Shown piece by piece: positions 35,022 to 44,558 of a DNA stretch of 64,000 bases. Source of the DNA: Pseudogracilibacillus sp037892545 (GTDB lineage Bacteria; Bacillota; Bacilli; Bacillales; Amphibacillaceae); NCBI RefSeq assembly GCF_037892545.1, contig NZ_JBBKBG010000005.1, positions 1 through 64,000 on the forward strand, in the 5' to 3' direction. Position 1 is the first letter of the stretch. Each line of letters starts with the position of its first letter. The position numbers and the translations under genes were made by a program. The notes under the pieces are model-generated. The model ran no database searches. It was not told where the DNA came from and was given only the letters and a program-made list of their open reading frames with translations.

Positions 35022-35972
35022 TCACTTTTTATTCGATTCCGCCATTCTCTTTTTCATCGACAATCCTAAATCAAGTATACCAATAAATCGCATGATAAAC
35101 ATCATGATAAAAGGTAAAATAACTGTCAAAATAACAACAATAACCGGTGCTACTTTGGAGAATTTCTTTATATTGGCGAAAAAGAAGATGAACGATATTC
35201 CTTGAATCGTTAGTAAGACAGAACCTAACGTAATCATATTAAACGTAATAATCCCTAAGGAACTGCTTTGTTCTACTAAAAGACTAACGATAAGTGATAA
35301 TAAATAAAACCATAAAATGACTGTCGGTAAATTAAATTGATGAAATGGTGGGAAATGATATGTTCCCCTACGTAATCGATTCATTACTTTATACGATAAC
35401 CATTGTGTAATAAGAGCTAAAAAGATAGCCATAATCGCAATCATCGCAGGAATTAAATCTTTCATCATATTTAGTTGTTCCTTCGTCTGATCTAACACGA
35501 TTTGTAGATCATTACCGACAATTCCAAATTGATTAGCCATGGATTGCATCATTTGAAGGGAATCTTTTTGCGCTGCATCAAATTGTTCATATATATTTAT
35601 ATTTAAAACGACTTCTGCAAAAGCAAACAATAATAGAATGCCGATAATAAAGCCTAATGTTCCTTGAGCCCATATCTCATATGGTCTTAATCCTCGTTTC
35701 ATCGCAGATCCAATGACGATACCACCAATACCTATAAACAACGTAATCGGAAGTGCAATAATCGTTGCAAATATCACACTTAAAATTAATGCACCAATAA
35801 GCATGAAAAAGCCTGATTTCGCTCCATATCGTTCTGTATATAAGACAAATGGAATTGGTAACAAAAAGATACCAATTGGTCCAACGATCGGTACGAAAAC
35901 AAAAAACAATAAGATGACGATATATACCGCCGTCAATAATGCTCCTTCTGTTAATTTATTTGATTTATTCAT
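35022..35972 (-). CDS. YybS family membrane protein (DUF2232)
   Basis: A 316-residue multi-pass membrane protein (about eight helices) of the DUF2232/YybS family, always found just before gdpP in Bacillales. Its role is unknown; related ECF-type S components suggest transport. The start is MNKSNKLTEGALL at 35970-35972, behind GAGGTG. The longer frame from 36020 has no ribosome site. The 20-base gap to gdpP implies one transcript. Confidence 0.88.
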   Translation of the reverse strand: MNKSNKLTEGALLTAVYIVILLFFVFVPIVGPIGIFLLPIPFVLYTERYGAKSGFFMLIGALILSVIFATIIALPITLFIGIGGIVIGSAMKRGLRPYEIWAQGTLGFIIGILLLFAFAEVVLNINIYEQFDAAQKDSLQMMQSMANQFGIVGNDLQIVLDQTKEQLNMMKDLIPAMIAIMAIFLALITQWLSYKVMNRLRRGTYHFPPFHQFNLPTVILWFYLLSLIVSLLVEQSSSLGIITFNMITLGSVLLTIQGISFIFFFANIKKFSKVAPVIVVILTVILPFIMMFIMRFIGILDLGLSMKKRMAESNKK

Positions 35973-36194
35973 ATAACACCTCTTCATTTTTATCCAAAAA
36001 CTTTCCTTGACGATATCCAAGCCATATTTTTATATTTTATATAGCAATTTAGACATCATCACTACCTAATATCATAGCAGATTTTGACATGTTTTTCTTT
36101 TTGGAAGTATGCAACGGGGGAGCTATTTCTGTATGTAAAGTATAATACGTGATATAGTATTTTACGAATAACTTTTCATAAAGGAAGAATATAG

Positions 36195-36677
36195 ATGAAT
36201 GTATTTATAAAAGCTTGTAATCATAGTTTGAAGTTACCAAAGAAAAAAGATACATTTGCACTAAACCGAATCGGAATGGATATAACCGTTATCTATCTAT
36301 TTATTATATTAGCGATTGCATCTATACCTGCCTTAATCGACCAAATTACGATGGCAGACTATGGTGTACAAATTCAGTTATTTTTTAAACTTATTTACTT
36401 TTTTATTTTCTATTATTTAGTACTGGTCGTGCTTGTTTTTAGTGGATTATCTGTATTTGCTTATATTATGACGATTACGGCACGTTTATTAGATCGTAAG
36501 TTAACATATGCAATTATGTGGAAGATGTCTGCTTTTGCGATTACTATTCCAGTATTTGTATTCACTATTTTGTCGTTTTTTTATCCATTAACGTTTCTAT
36601 TTGTCTTTTTAGCACTCGTTTATATGACGTTTGTCATGATAAAAATTATACTGATTTATCCAAAGAGGAGAAAATAA
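36195..36677 (+). CDS. small multi-pass membrane protein, function unknown
   Basis: A 160-residue protein with four predicted membrane helices (about 28-48, 62-85, 88-110, 115-155) and a basic N- and C-terminus (final YPKRRK). AAGGAAG precedes the ATG. It resembles short DUF1189-type proteins in its opening, but I am not sure of the family. It is transcribed divergently from yybS and converges on rpsR at a shared terminator. Confidence 0.7.
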   Translation: MNVFIKACNHSLKLPKKKDTFALNRIGMDITVIYLFIILAIASIPALIDQITMADYGVQIQLFFKLIYFFIFYYLVLVVLVFSGLSVFAYIMTITARLLDRKLTYAIMWKMSAFAITIPVFVFTILSFFYPLTFLFVFLALVYMTFVMIKIILIYPKRRK

Positions 36678-36710
36678 ATTACATTTCATTAATATTGTTA
36701 GAAGAACAAA

Positions 36711-36743
36711 AAACGGTTGTCCTACATGAATAGGCAACCGTTT
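36711..36743. terminator. bidirectional terminator between membrane protein gene and rpsR
   Basis: AAACGGTTG (36711-36719) pairs with CAACCGTTT (36735-36743), extended inwards by CCTA/TAGG. A and T runs flank both sides, serving both convergent genes. Confidence 0.85.
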
Positions 36744-36748
36744 CTTTA

Positions 36749-36973
36749 TTATTCGCTCACGTATGGAAGTAAAGCCATAGCGCGTGCACGCTTAATTGCG
36801 ATAGTTAATTTTCTTTGGTATTTAGCAGATGTACCAGTTACACGACGAGGTAAAATTTTACCACGTTCAGAAATAAATTTCTTTAATAACTCCACATCTT
36901 TATAGTCGATATGTGTGATTCCGTTTGCTGTGAAATAACACACTTTACGACGTCTAGGACGACCACGTCTCAT
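36749..36973 (-). CDS. rpsR: 30S ribosomal protein bS18
   Basis: A 74-residue bS18, starting MRRGRPRRRKVCYF, which binds uS6 on the small-subunit platform. AAGGAGAG precedes the ATG. Normally rpsR follows rpsF and ssb in one operon; here it lies nearly 12 kb away, behind accessory genes, and so must have its own promoter. A hairpin CCACAT/ATGTGG lies in its leader (37013-37036 region), and a possible -10 TATGAT further up. Confidence 0.96.
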   Translation of the reverse strand: MRRGRPRRRKVCYFTANGITHIDYKDVELLKKFISERGKILPRRVTGTSAKYQRKLTIAIKRARAMALLPYVSE

Positions 36974-37220
36974 GAATATCTCTCCTTTGCACTATATTTT
37001 ATTTTTATATCGCCACATTATTTCGCACAAATGTGGTCTGCTCATTTAAAATCGAATGTTTTAGAATACATTATCATACTTATAAGTGTGTGTAACATAC
37101 GATAATATTCTAAATGTGTGTATTTTATGTTATTTATGTGCAACCTCTATCATATAAAACAAACATTTTTTTGTCAATAATAAAAGTAGATTTTTCACGA
37201 TTATATTGAAATAAAATAAA

Positions 37221-37244
37221 CGGAATAATAATTGTATTATTCCG
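37221..37244 (-). terminator. terminator of 57-residue membrane protein gene
   Basis: A 10-bp perfect stem (37221-37230 with 37235-37244) with a four-base loop is followed by T-rich sequence on the minus strand, 19 bases after the small gene. Confidence 0.7.
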
Positions 37245-37262
37245 AGCTCAAAACGAATCCTC

Positions 37263-37436
37263 CTAAAAAACTTTACGAAAACTAATAAGATATATAAGAT
37301 ACAGATAAAACACAAACACAAGAGCTGAAGCAACTATCTCGTTTGTCGCAAACGGAGCAACCACCACTATATCAACTAAAAATAATGCCATAAAAACTAT
37401 CATAGATAAAATACGATACAACCACTTTTGAATCAT
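37263..37436 (-). CDS. 57-residue small membrane protein, function unknown
   Basis: The frame starts MIQKWLYRIL and ends ISFRKVF. Two hydrophobic helices (about 9-29 and 34-52) are joined by a short polar loop ATNEIV, with basic ends. A strong ribosome site GAGAGGAGG lies eight bases upstream, and a hairpin terminator follows the stop. Both flanking signals support a real gene. It lies between rpsR and the proline dehydrogenase gene in the accessory block. I recognise no family. Confidence 0.6.
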   Translation of the reverse strand: MIQKWLYRILSMIVFMALFLVDIVVVAPFATNEIVASALVFVFYLYLIYLISFRKVF

Positions 37437-37668
37437 ACCCTTTTCCTCCTCTCTCCCCCAATTATGTTCCTCAAAAACAATTTAAATTATGTTGTTATTA
37501 TCGCGACTTTTTTCATCTCATTTATCCATAACCATTCATTTCAAACACTCTTAGTTTGAAGATTCCGTCAATTTAATTTGCTATTTGCTAAATATTATTA
37601 CATATAGTTTAACATAAAAAACGCATGATACTGTTCATTCATTTGCAAAATAACCACAAACACTATGT

Positions 37669-38628
37669 TTAGTAATATTCAAAAGTATTTTCCGCCCCTT
37701 CAATCATATCTCTCACTGCAACATACATGTTCGGGGGATATTCTGCAATTCTATGGGTGAAATACAAATACCATTCACTTCCATATGTTACATAAACTCG
37801 GACTGGCCGTTTTTCGCTTTTTAGCTGGTTACAAAGATCTGGGCGTACACCATAGAGCATTTCCGCTTCTACATATGGCTTTGTAAAATAATCCTGTTCT
37901 ATTATTCTTTTATATATTGTTTCGTCGTGTGTAGCAATGGAAACAGCATGATTCGCTTGTACACATAGAGCCACCAATTCAAGATACCGTTCATTTAAAG
38001 TATCAGAACGTGGTATACAAATATCTGCTGGTTCTTGAAACGCACCTTTCACTAAACGAATGGTGCCAGGATAGTTTAGCAATTCCTTAAGATCTTCTAA
38101 GGAGCGATATAATTGCGCCTGAATGGTTACACCGATATGTTCATGTTGAGATACAGCTTTTTTATAGACGGATAACACTCGTTCGACTTTATTAGACTCC
38201 TCAGCACTAATCATGAGTGATAAACCATATTTATTTGCTTCTTTCGCCATTTCTAATAAGTTTTGCAAAGCAAACTCCGGATCAATGACTAAACCAATAT
38301 GCGATAAATCAAAAGAAATACGTGTATGTAATCCTTGTTTTCCACATGCTTGAATTAATCTTAAAAATTCATCCTTTGCTTGTATACACGCTTCCCTGCT
38401 CATCGTATTTTCACCAATAAACTCCAGAGAAATACGGTATCCCAAATCCGTAAGCTTCTGTCCAATAGCGATTCCATCTTTTTTTGCCTCTCCCGCTACA
38501 AATCGTTTCGCTGCCCTTTGAAACAAAGGATAAAGTTCAGGAGATTGCTGGATATATTCTTTAATTTTTAAATTTCTTGATACGGATTTCAATGCTTCAG
38601 CGAATTGTTTCTCTTCTTTTGTTATCAT
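37669..38628 (-). CDS. proline dehydrogenase
   Basis: A 319-residue FAD-dependent enzyme that oxidises proline to pyrroline-5-carboxylate at the membrane. Family signatures are RLVKGAF and the C-terminal YGSEWYLYFTHRIAEYPPN, which bind FAD and proline. Length matches monofunctional PutB/FadM-type enzymes. No pyrroline-5-carboxylate dehydrogenase or proline transporter is nearby. It is divergent from a MocR regulator gene with a nonsense codon, which may have controlled it. B. subtilis uses a different regulator, PutR. Confidence 0.9.
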   Translation of the reverse strand: MITKEEKQFAEALKSVSRNLKIKEYIQQSPELYPLFQRAAKRFVAGEAKKDGIAIGQKLTDLGYRISLEFIGENTMSREACIQAKDEFLRLIQACGKQGLHTRISFDLSHIGLVIDPEFALQNLLEMAKEANKYGLSLMISAEESNKVERVLSVYKKAVSQHEHIGVTIQAQLYRSLEDLKELLNYPGTIRLVKGAFQEPADICIPRSDTLNERYLELVALCVQANHAVSIATHDETIYKRIIEQDYFTKPYVEAEMLYGVRPDLCNQLKSEKRPVRVYVTYGSEWYLYFTHRIAEYPPNMYVAVRDMIEGAENTFEYY

Positions 38629-38775
38629 TTGAACCCCACCATTTCATTTTAATATGATGTACTACAACATAAAGATTATATGTATATTCACAATCTACCA
38701 TGATAAAATGGTTTTTATAAGGACCATTTATCACATAATTTTATAGTACCACTTTGAAAAAAGGAGAAAATCATC

Positions 38776-40185
38776 TTGTGGATACAAATTGATAAAACGA
38801 TAGAAATGCCTCTCATTCATCAAGTGTATGAACAAATTCGTAAGCGCATATTACAAGGAGAACTTACAGCCGGTGAACGTCTACCGTCTACACGTGAACT
38901 ATCTTCTAACTTAGGAATATCCAGAAATGTCATATTAGAAGCATATGAACAACTATTTACAGAAGGTTATATAGAAGGAAAACAAGGTTCAGGTACGTAT
39001 GTGGCAGAAGGAGCAACCTTACATTTAACGGAGAAATCTCACACACCGTCTTTTTCGGACATGCATGAAGCTAAGGAAGAAACGACGGATCTTATTGATT
39101 TTCGCCCAGGTATCCCTTCATTAGATATGTTTCCGAGAAAAATATGGGGGAAAATTTCCAAACAAATTTGTGAAGAAACTTCCAACTCTGTATTCGGTTA
39201 TGATTGTCCAGAAGGAAGAGTAGAGTTACGTCACATACTTTCCCGTTATGTAAAAAGGACAAGAGGAGTTCACTGTCATCCCGATCAATTAGTGATTACT
39301 TCTGGCGCAACCCAAGCCTTATCACTTATCGCCGACTTATTGCTATCTGAAGGCGACGAAGTACTAATTGAAGACCCTATCACACATGAAATTCAAACCA
39401 TTTTTACTACTCCCGGATCAACATTATGCCCTATACCAGTAGATGAACATGGAATGAAAACTGATTCTCTTCCATCAAAGAAAAAACCTAGCTTCATTTT
39501 TGTAACACCGTCACACCAATTCCCTATTGGAGGAACTTTATCGATTCAAAGGAGAATTCAGCTAATTCAATATGCTAGAAAAGCAGACTGTTTTATTGTG
39601 GAAGACGATTATGACAGTGAATTTCGGTACCAAGGAAGTCCCATCCATTCATTACAAGGACTCGACCCAGATAAAGTAATTTATATTGGAACATTTAGTA
39701 AGATATTATCACCCGCACTTAGATTAGGGTACTTAATTCTCCCTCCATCTTTAGCAAAAAGTTGTAGAAACTTAAAATGGTTCATGGATCTTCATACACC
39801 AACATTACAACAACTAACTATTGCACGGTTCATAGATGAAGGACATTTAGAACGTCATATTAGAAAAATGAAGAAAGTTTATAAAAGCCGTCGAGATCAT
39901 ATTAAAAAATGTTTAACAAAAGAATTTGGAAGGAACGTAAACATTTTAGGTGACTCCACAGGATTACATTTAGTAGCTGAATTTCAAAAAGTATAGTTTT
40001 CAACACAAATCATTCAAGAACTATCCCAAAAATATAATGTGCAAGTATATCCAGTAGAACTGCATACTATCGAAAAAGGGAAACATAAACATAAAATAAT
40101 ATTAGGTTACGGAAATTTAACTTTCAAAGAGATAGAAGAAGGTATTGATAGATTCAAACAAGGCATCATTCATCATATCGACTGA
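38776..40185 (+). pseudogene. MocR-type (GntR/aminotransferase) regulator with in-frame TAG
   Basis: An N-terminal GntR winged helix (about 1-75, with GERLPSTRELSSNLGISR) is fused to a PLP-dependent aminotransferase-like domain. The PLP-lysine region is YIGTFSKILSPALRLGY. TTG start with AAGGAG nine bases upstream. The frame meets TAG at 39994-39996 after 406 codons, yet continues in the same frame for 62 more codons to TGA at 40183-40185. That tail (such as KHKIILGYGNLTFKEIEEGI) is the expected C-terminal part. Full length would be about 469. The truncated product lacks part of the small domain and may be inactive. It could also be read through or a sequencing error. Confidence 0.85.
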
Positions 40186-40241
40186 ATACGTAAAAATATA
40201 TCGAAAAATTTTCATATGATTTCGGATAGTTATATATACGT

Positions 40242-40290
40242 AAAAAGTGCTTTGCAGTTGTCGGTTTATGACCGCTGCAAAGCACTTTTT
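40242..40290. terminator. bidirectional terminator between MocR gene and ribH
   Basis: A 16-bp perfect inverted repeat (40242-40257 with 40275-40290) with A and T runs at the ends serves the plus-strand regulator and the minus-strand rib operon. Confidence 0.85.
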
Positions 40291-40386
40291 CATTCCGCTA
40301 AAATACCCTTTTGGAAAAATCTCCATATTCGTTTCAAATGATTAAAACCGTATTTATTTTGCCACTTCATCATACATTATGACATT

Positions 40387-40851
40387 CTAGAAACTTTTAT
40401 ATAAATTACCCATTTCAATTGCGCTTACTGCTGCATCGTATCCTTTATTGCCAGCTTTTGTTCCTGCACGCTCAATTGCTTGTTCGATCGTATCTGTAGT
40501 TAACACACCGAAAATAACCGGAATATTAGCATCCATTCCAACTTTCGAAATGCCCTTTGCGGCCTCATTACATACATAATCAAAATGTGGGGTAGATCCT
40601 CTTATGACTGTTCCTAACGTAATAATTGCATCAAACTCTCCTTTATCTGCTAATTTTTTTGTCGCTAAAGGAATTTCAAATGCACCTGGTACCCAAACAA
40701 TCGTAATATTTTCATCTTCTACCCCATGCCTTCTTAACGCATCTTCTGCCCCACCTAATAATTTGCTCGTAATAAATTCATTAAACCGTCCTACAACTAT
40801 TCCTATTTTCAAATCATTTCCAACTAAATGCCCTTCCAATACTTTCTTCAT
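40387..40851 (-). CDS. ribH: 6,7-dimethyl-8-ribityllumazine synthase
   Basis: RibH condenses the pyrimidine from RibD with dihydroxybutanone phosphate from RibBA. The 154-residue product carries VGRFNEF, the loop PGAFEIPLATKKLA and GTVIRGSTPHFDYV, all typical, and should form a 60-mer shell that encloses RibE. It is the last gene of ribD-E-BA-H, 13 bases after ribBA. Confidence 0.96.
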   Translation of the reverse strand: MKKVLEGHLVGNDLKIGIVVGRFNEFITSKLLGGAEDALRRHGVEDENITIVWVPGAFEIPLATKKLADKGEFDAIITLGTVIRGSTPHFDYVCNEAAKGISKVGMDANIPVIFGVLTTDTIEQAIERAGTKAGNKGYDAAVSAIEMGNLYKSF

Positions 40852-40864
40852 GATTCTCTCTCCT

Positions 40865-42058
40865 TTAAAAAGTTAATAAATGTCCTAGTTTTTCTTGTTT
40901 TGTTTTTAAATATCGTTCATTGTCTTTTTTGATCGGCATTTCGAGTGCAACACGTTCTGTGACATCAATGCCCGCATCTTGTAAACCATAAATTTTTCTT
41001 GGATTATTCGTTAATAAACGAACTTGATCCACACCTAAATTACGTAAAATTTGTGCGCTAATCGTATAATCACGTAAATCGTCTGCAAAGCCTAATTCAT
41101 TGTTTGCTTCCACCGTATCAAGGCCCTCTTCTTGGAGTTTATATGATTTTAATTTATTCATTAACCCAATTCCTCTTCCTTCTTGACGCATATACAATAA
41201 AACACCTTTTCCAGCTTGCTCTATTTGCGCCAACGCCTTATGTAGTTGTGGACCACAGTCACATCGATTAGAGCCAAATACATCTCCTGTTAAACATTCG
41301 GAATGAATTCGGACTAAAACAGGCATCTCGTCTTGTATATCACCTTTTACAAGTGCTATATGTTCTTTGCCATCTGATAAACTTGTAAAACCAATTGCCT
41401 TAAACTGCCCATATTCTGTCGGTAAACTGATTTCTACTTCTCTTTTAATAAAAGATTCATGTTGCATCCGATAAGCAATTAAATCTTTAATGGTAATCAT
41501 CTTTAAATTATACGTTTCAGAAAGTTTCTTTAAATCATCGACACGTGCCATCGTTCCATCTTCTTTCATAATTTCACAAATGACACCAACTTGTTTTGCA
41601 TCAGCTAACCGTGCTAAATCAATCGTCGCTTCTGTATGTCCAGGACGTTCCAATACCCCACCTGCCTTTGATACAAGCGGAAAAACATGTCCCGGTTGTT
41701 TGAAATCATCGATAGATACGTCTAATTCTAATAATTTTTGAATGGTAAAAGACCGTTCAAAAGCACTGATACCTGTAGTCGTATCTTTATGATCAATACT
41801 AATCGTAAACGCTGTTTCATACGGGTCTGTATTTTTGTCTACCATTGGCCTTAACTGACATGTATGTGCGACTTCAGGAGATACAGGTGTACATATAAGT
41901 CCTCTACCGACTGTTGCCATAAAATTAATCATCTCAGGTGTCGCAAACTGTCCTAAACCAACAAGATCACCTTCATTTTCCCGATCTTCATCATCACAAA
42001 CGATAATGACCTTCCCTTGCTTTAAATCTTCTACCGCTTCTTCAATCGTATGGAACAT
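40865..42058 (-). CDS. ribBA: bifunctional dihydroxybutanone-phosphate synthase / GTP cyclohydrolase II
   Basis: The 397-residue enzyme makes both precursors of riboflavin. The RibB half (about 1-200) has DDEDRENEGDL, and the RibA half has the zinc motif ECLTGDVFGSNRCDCG plus RQEGRGIGL. It lies between ribE and ribH. Confidence 0.96.
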   Translation of the reverse strand: MFHTIEEAVEDLKQGKVIIVCDDEDRENEGDLVGLGQFATPEMINFMATVGRGLICTPVSPEVAHTCQLRPMVDKNTDPYETAFTISIDHKDTTTGISAFERSFTIQKLLELDVSIDDFKQPGHVFPLVSKAGGVLERPGHTEATIDLARLADAKQVGVICEIMKEDGTMARVDDLKKLSETYNLKMITIKDLIAYRMQHESFIKREVEISLPTEYGQFKAIGFTSLSDGKEHIALVKGDIQDEMPVLVRIHSECLTGDVFGSNRCDCGPQLHKALAQIEQAGKGVLLYMRQEGRGIGLMNKLKSYKLQEEGLDTVEANNELGFADDLRDYTISAQILRNLGVDQVRLLTNNPRKIYGLQDAGIDVTERVALEMPIKKDNERYLKTKQEKLGHLLTF

Positions 42059-42079
42059 AGATGAAAACTCCTTTTCATT

Positions 42080-42730
42080 TTATAAAAATCCATTTTCTTG
42101 TAAAAATTCTACGGAAAGCTGGTCTTGTTCACGACCTTCTTGTTGTGAACGTAAAAATGTATGAACATATTTTCCAAGCATATCAAACTCTAAATTAACC
42201 TTTTCGCCAACTTCCTTTATACCAAGAACGGTCTCTTTTGCTGTATGAGGAATAATTGATATCGTAACAAGCCCATCCTCTACTCCAAAAACCGTTAAAG
42301 AAACACCATCCACTGTAATAGAACCTTTATGAAGTAATACATGCATCTCATTTTCAGAAAATGCAATCTTCACATAAATAGCATTTTCTTTATATTCCTT
42401 TTGAATAATTTCCCCAACTGTATCTACATGTCCTGTTACAAAATGACCTCCGAAACGTCCATTAGCGCTCATCGCTCTTTCTAAATTAACGTAAGAGCCT
42501 TTTGCCAGCTCATGCAATGACGTACTATGAAATGTTTCGGGCATCACATCTACAGAAAAAGTTTCCTTTGAAAAACTCGTTACCGTTAAACAAACACCAT
42601 TGACTGCAATACTATCGCCTAAGCTAATATCTTCTAGCACTTTTTTTGCAGCAATCGATAATTGTAATGTGTTCCCTGCATGTTTGACAGATTGTAATGT
42701 CCCTAACTCTTCGACTATTCCTGTAAACAT
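42080..42730 (-). CDS. ribE: riboflavin synthase alpha chain
   Basis: A 216-residue trimeric enzyme that dismutates two lumazines into riboflavin. It shows two lumazine-binding repeats, starting MFTGIVEELG (with DSIAVNGVCLTV) and GHVDTVGEI (with GSITVDGVSLTV). The start is the ATG at 42728-42730, behind GGAAGGTG; it overlaps the ribD end by 16 bases. The longer frame lacks a ribosome site. Confidence 0.95.
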   Translation of the reverse strand: MFTGIVEELGTLQSVKHAGNTLQLSIAAKKVLEDISLGDSIAVNGVCLTVTSFSKETFSVDVMPETFHSTSLHELAKGSYVNLERAMSANGRFGGHFVTGHVDTVGEIIQKEYKENAIYVKIAFSENEMHVLLHKGSITVDGVSLTVFGVEDGLVTISIIPHTAKETVLGIKEVGEKVNLEFDMLGKYVHTFLRSQQEGREQDQLSVEFLQENGFL

Positions 42731-43830
42731 AAAACACCTTCCTCTTCTTGGATACATTTTGCCGTTATTTTTATATCTGGACCAATTTGTTTTATTTCAG
42801 TAAAATGTAATGTTTTTCCATCTATCACATCATTTGTACCATTTCCACCAATAAACGAAATGGCTTCTTTCCCACCGATTATTTTCGGTGCGACATACGC
42901 AATAATTTGTTGAAAAGCATTTGCTTCTATAAACGATGCGTGTATCTGAGCACCACCTTCTACAAGTACAGACATAATATGTAATGTCCCTAAATGATGT
43001 AGCACACTTTGTAAACAAAGCTTTTCCTCTGTTTGACTTATGACTGTTACACCTAGCTTTTCAATGGCTAGTTTTTTATCATTTGAAATGTTCTTTCCTG
43101 TAAATATAATTGTTTTTGAAGATTTGTCTTGAATGACTTTTGCAGACAACGGAATAGTTAAATTCGTGTCTAATATAATTCGAATGGGGTTCCTTCCACC
43201 AAGGGGGCTTCTGGTAGTTAAAAGGGGATTATCTTGTAAGATTGTATTAATTCCAACTAAAATGCCATCATGTTCATGACGAAGTTGATGTGCATCTTGT
43301 CGTGATTGAATAGAGGTGATCCACTTACTATCACCGGTTTTCGTTGCTATTTTTCCGTCTAATGAAATTCCTGCTTTTATCGTTATAAATGGAGTATTTG
43401 TTTTCATAAAATGAATGTATTTTTCATTTAATGTTCTTGCTTCTGTTTCACCTAACCCGACAACCACTTCAATTCCAGCTTCTCGTAATTTGGCTACACC
43501 TTTCCCTGCAACGAGTGGGTTTGGGTCTAACATTGCTACGTTTACTTTTTTAATACCACTTTCAATAATCTTTGTTGTACAAGGGCCAGTCTTGCCTTGA
43601 TGGCTACACGGTTCTAATGTGACATACATTGTCGCATCTTCCGTAGCCCCTTTAGCATGATTTATCGCATGCACCTCCGCATGTGGTGTTCCTGCTTTCG
43701 TATGCACACCCGTTCCTAAGATTTGCCCATCCTTGACGATTACTGCTGCGACATGTGGATTAGGACTCGTTTGACCAACTGTACTTTTTGCTAATGAAAG
43801 CGCTATATTCATATATGTGTGATCATCCAT
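42715..43830 (-). CDS. ribD: bifunctional riboflavin deaminase/reductase
   Basis: RibD deaminates and then reduces the pyrimidine made by GTP cyclohydrolase II. The deaminase domain (about 1-145) has the zinc motifs HAEVHAI and PCSHQGKTGPC; the NADPH-dependent reductase domain follows (KAGISLDGKIAT, then GGAQIHASF). I prefer the ATG at 43828-43830 (MDDHTYMNIAL), although GGAAGGAG is 14 bases away; an ATG at 43854 overlaps that site. First gene of the operon, behind an FMN riboswitch. Confidence 0.94.
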   Translation of the reverse strand: MDDHTYMNIALSLAKSTVGQTSPNPHVAAVIVKDGQILGTGVHTKAGTPHAEVHAINHAKGATEDATMYVTLEPCSHQGKTGPCTTKIIESGIKKVNVAMLDPNPLVAGKGVAKLREAGIEVVVGLGETEARTLNEKYIHFMKTNTPFITIKAGISLDGKIATKTGDSKWITSIQSRQDAHQLRHEHDGILVGINTILQDNPLLTTRSPLGGRNPIRIILDTNLTIPLSAKVIQDKSSKTIIFTGKNISNDKKLAIEKLGVTVISQTEEKLCLQSVLHHLGTLHIMSVLVEGGAQIHASFIEANAFQQIIAYVAPKIIGGKEAISFIGGNGTNDVIDGKTLHFTEIKQIGPDIKITAKCIQEEEGVLCLQE

Positions 43831-43874
43831 ATAAAAGACATGCACTCCTTCCATAAATTATTCTCCATTACAAC

Positions 43875-43906
43875 AAAAAACTCCCTTACTATACATAGCA
43901 AGGGAG
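43875..43906 (-). terminator. terminator between FMN riboswitch and ribD
   Basis: CTCCCTTGCTAT pairs with ATAGTAAGGGAG (minus strand), followed by six T. It is a strong candidate for the expression-platform terminator formed when FMN binds. A second small hairpin with AGCTAT/ATAGCT lies at about 43935-43953. Confidence 0.75.
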
Positions 43907-43967
43907 AAAAAGGCATTTCAAATAAACGCTAAAAACAGCTATAAAAATAGCTTTTTTAACGAACTAT

Positions 43968-44108
43968 GTTTCTTCTCCCATCCAGACTTTCACTGTCGGC
44001 TTTGGACTTGCACCAAATCCACCGTTTTATGCTTCATAAAACGGGTTGCGGACTGAGAGGCTTACCTCATCACCGCCGGCTGGGAATTTCACCCGACCCC
44101 GAAGAAAA
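43968..44108 (-). ncRNA. FMN riboswitch (RFN element)
   Basis: The minus strand contains the conserved RFN landmarks in order: CTTCGGGGTCGGGTGAAA, CCGGCGGTGATGAG, CAGTCCGC, TTGGTGCAAGTCC, CCGACAGTGAAAGTCTGGAT and GGGAGAAGAAAC. It lies about 140 bases before ribD with terminator hairpins in between, so high FMN should shut the rib operon off by early termination. Confidence 0.95.
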
Positions 44109-44127
44109 CCCTATTGAATTACTTATG

Positions 44128-44156
44128 ATTATAACAAAGATTTTTTCTTTGTACAA
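44128..44156 (-). promoter_or_regulatory. promoter of rib operon
   Basis: TTGTAC (44151-44156) and TATAAT (44128-44133) on the minus strand are 17 bases apart, placing the start about 15 bases before the riboswitch. Confidence 0.8.
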
Positions 44157-44468
44157 TCATTCGCTAAAAATGGATCTGTGATGGAAGAATCTTTCAGTAA
44201 ACAAACATGGCTTTAAAGCTATCATCACCATCTTTATCCGTTATCGTAAAAGTTTATATTTATGTTATAAGTGGAAGCATATGGACTTCAACAAATAAAA
44301 GAAAGTTCTAGAGATAAGACGAGTGAAAATAGTTGGTTATGTTTGTTAACGGCAATCCTTTTAGGAGTTTATGATCAAAGTATTGCCTATTTTTCAATGG
44401 TTTCTAGAGTGTGAAATTGATAGAGAGATTATATCATTAGCGATGGATGTTCAAATCAACGATAAAAA
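44157..44468. other. gene-free stretch with possible decayed frame
   Basis: About 310 bases without a supported gene. A plus-strand frame from a GTG near 44270 (VEAYGLQQIKESSRDK, then LCLLTAILLGVYDQS) ends at TGA near 44415. It has one hydrophobic segment but no ribosome site, and may be the remnant of a lost gene. Confidence 0.3.
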
Positions 44469-44494
44469 CCTCATCCAACCGAATTTGGATGAGG
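44469..44494. terminator. hairpin terminator downstream of D-2-hydroxyacid dehydrogenase gene
   Basis: A 10-bp perfect stem (44469-44478 with 44485-44494) has A-rich sequence on one side and T-rich on the other. It lies 65 bases after the dehydrogenase stop. Confidence 0.7.
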
Positions 44495-44558
44495 CTTTTA
44501 TATATGTGTAACTATTATAGTGTAAGCACATCTAAACAACAATAATTAGAATTATACG

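Noticed and set aside
37130..37333. 67-codon minus-strand frame rich in Leu/Phe
   Set aside because: It overlaps the better supported 57-codon gene and its terminator in another frame and has no ribosome site.
43966..44181. 71-codon plus-strand frame
   Set aside because: It lies antisense to the FMN riboswitch, whose conserved elements explain the sequence.
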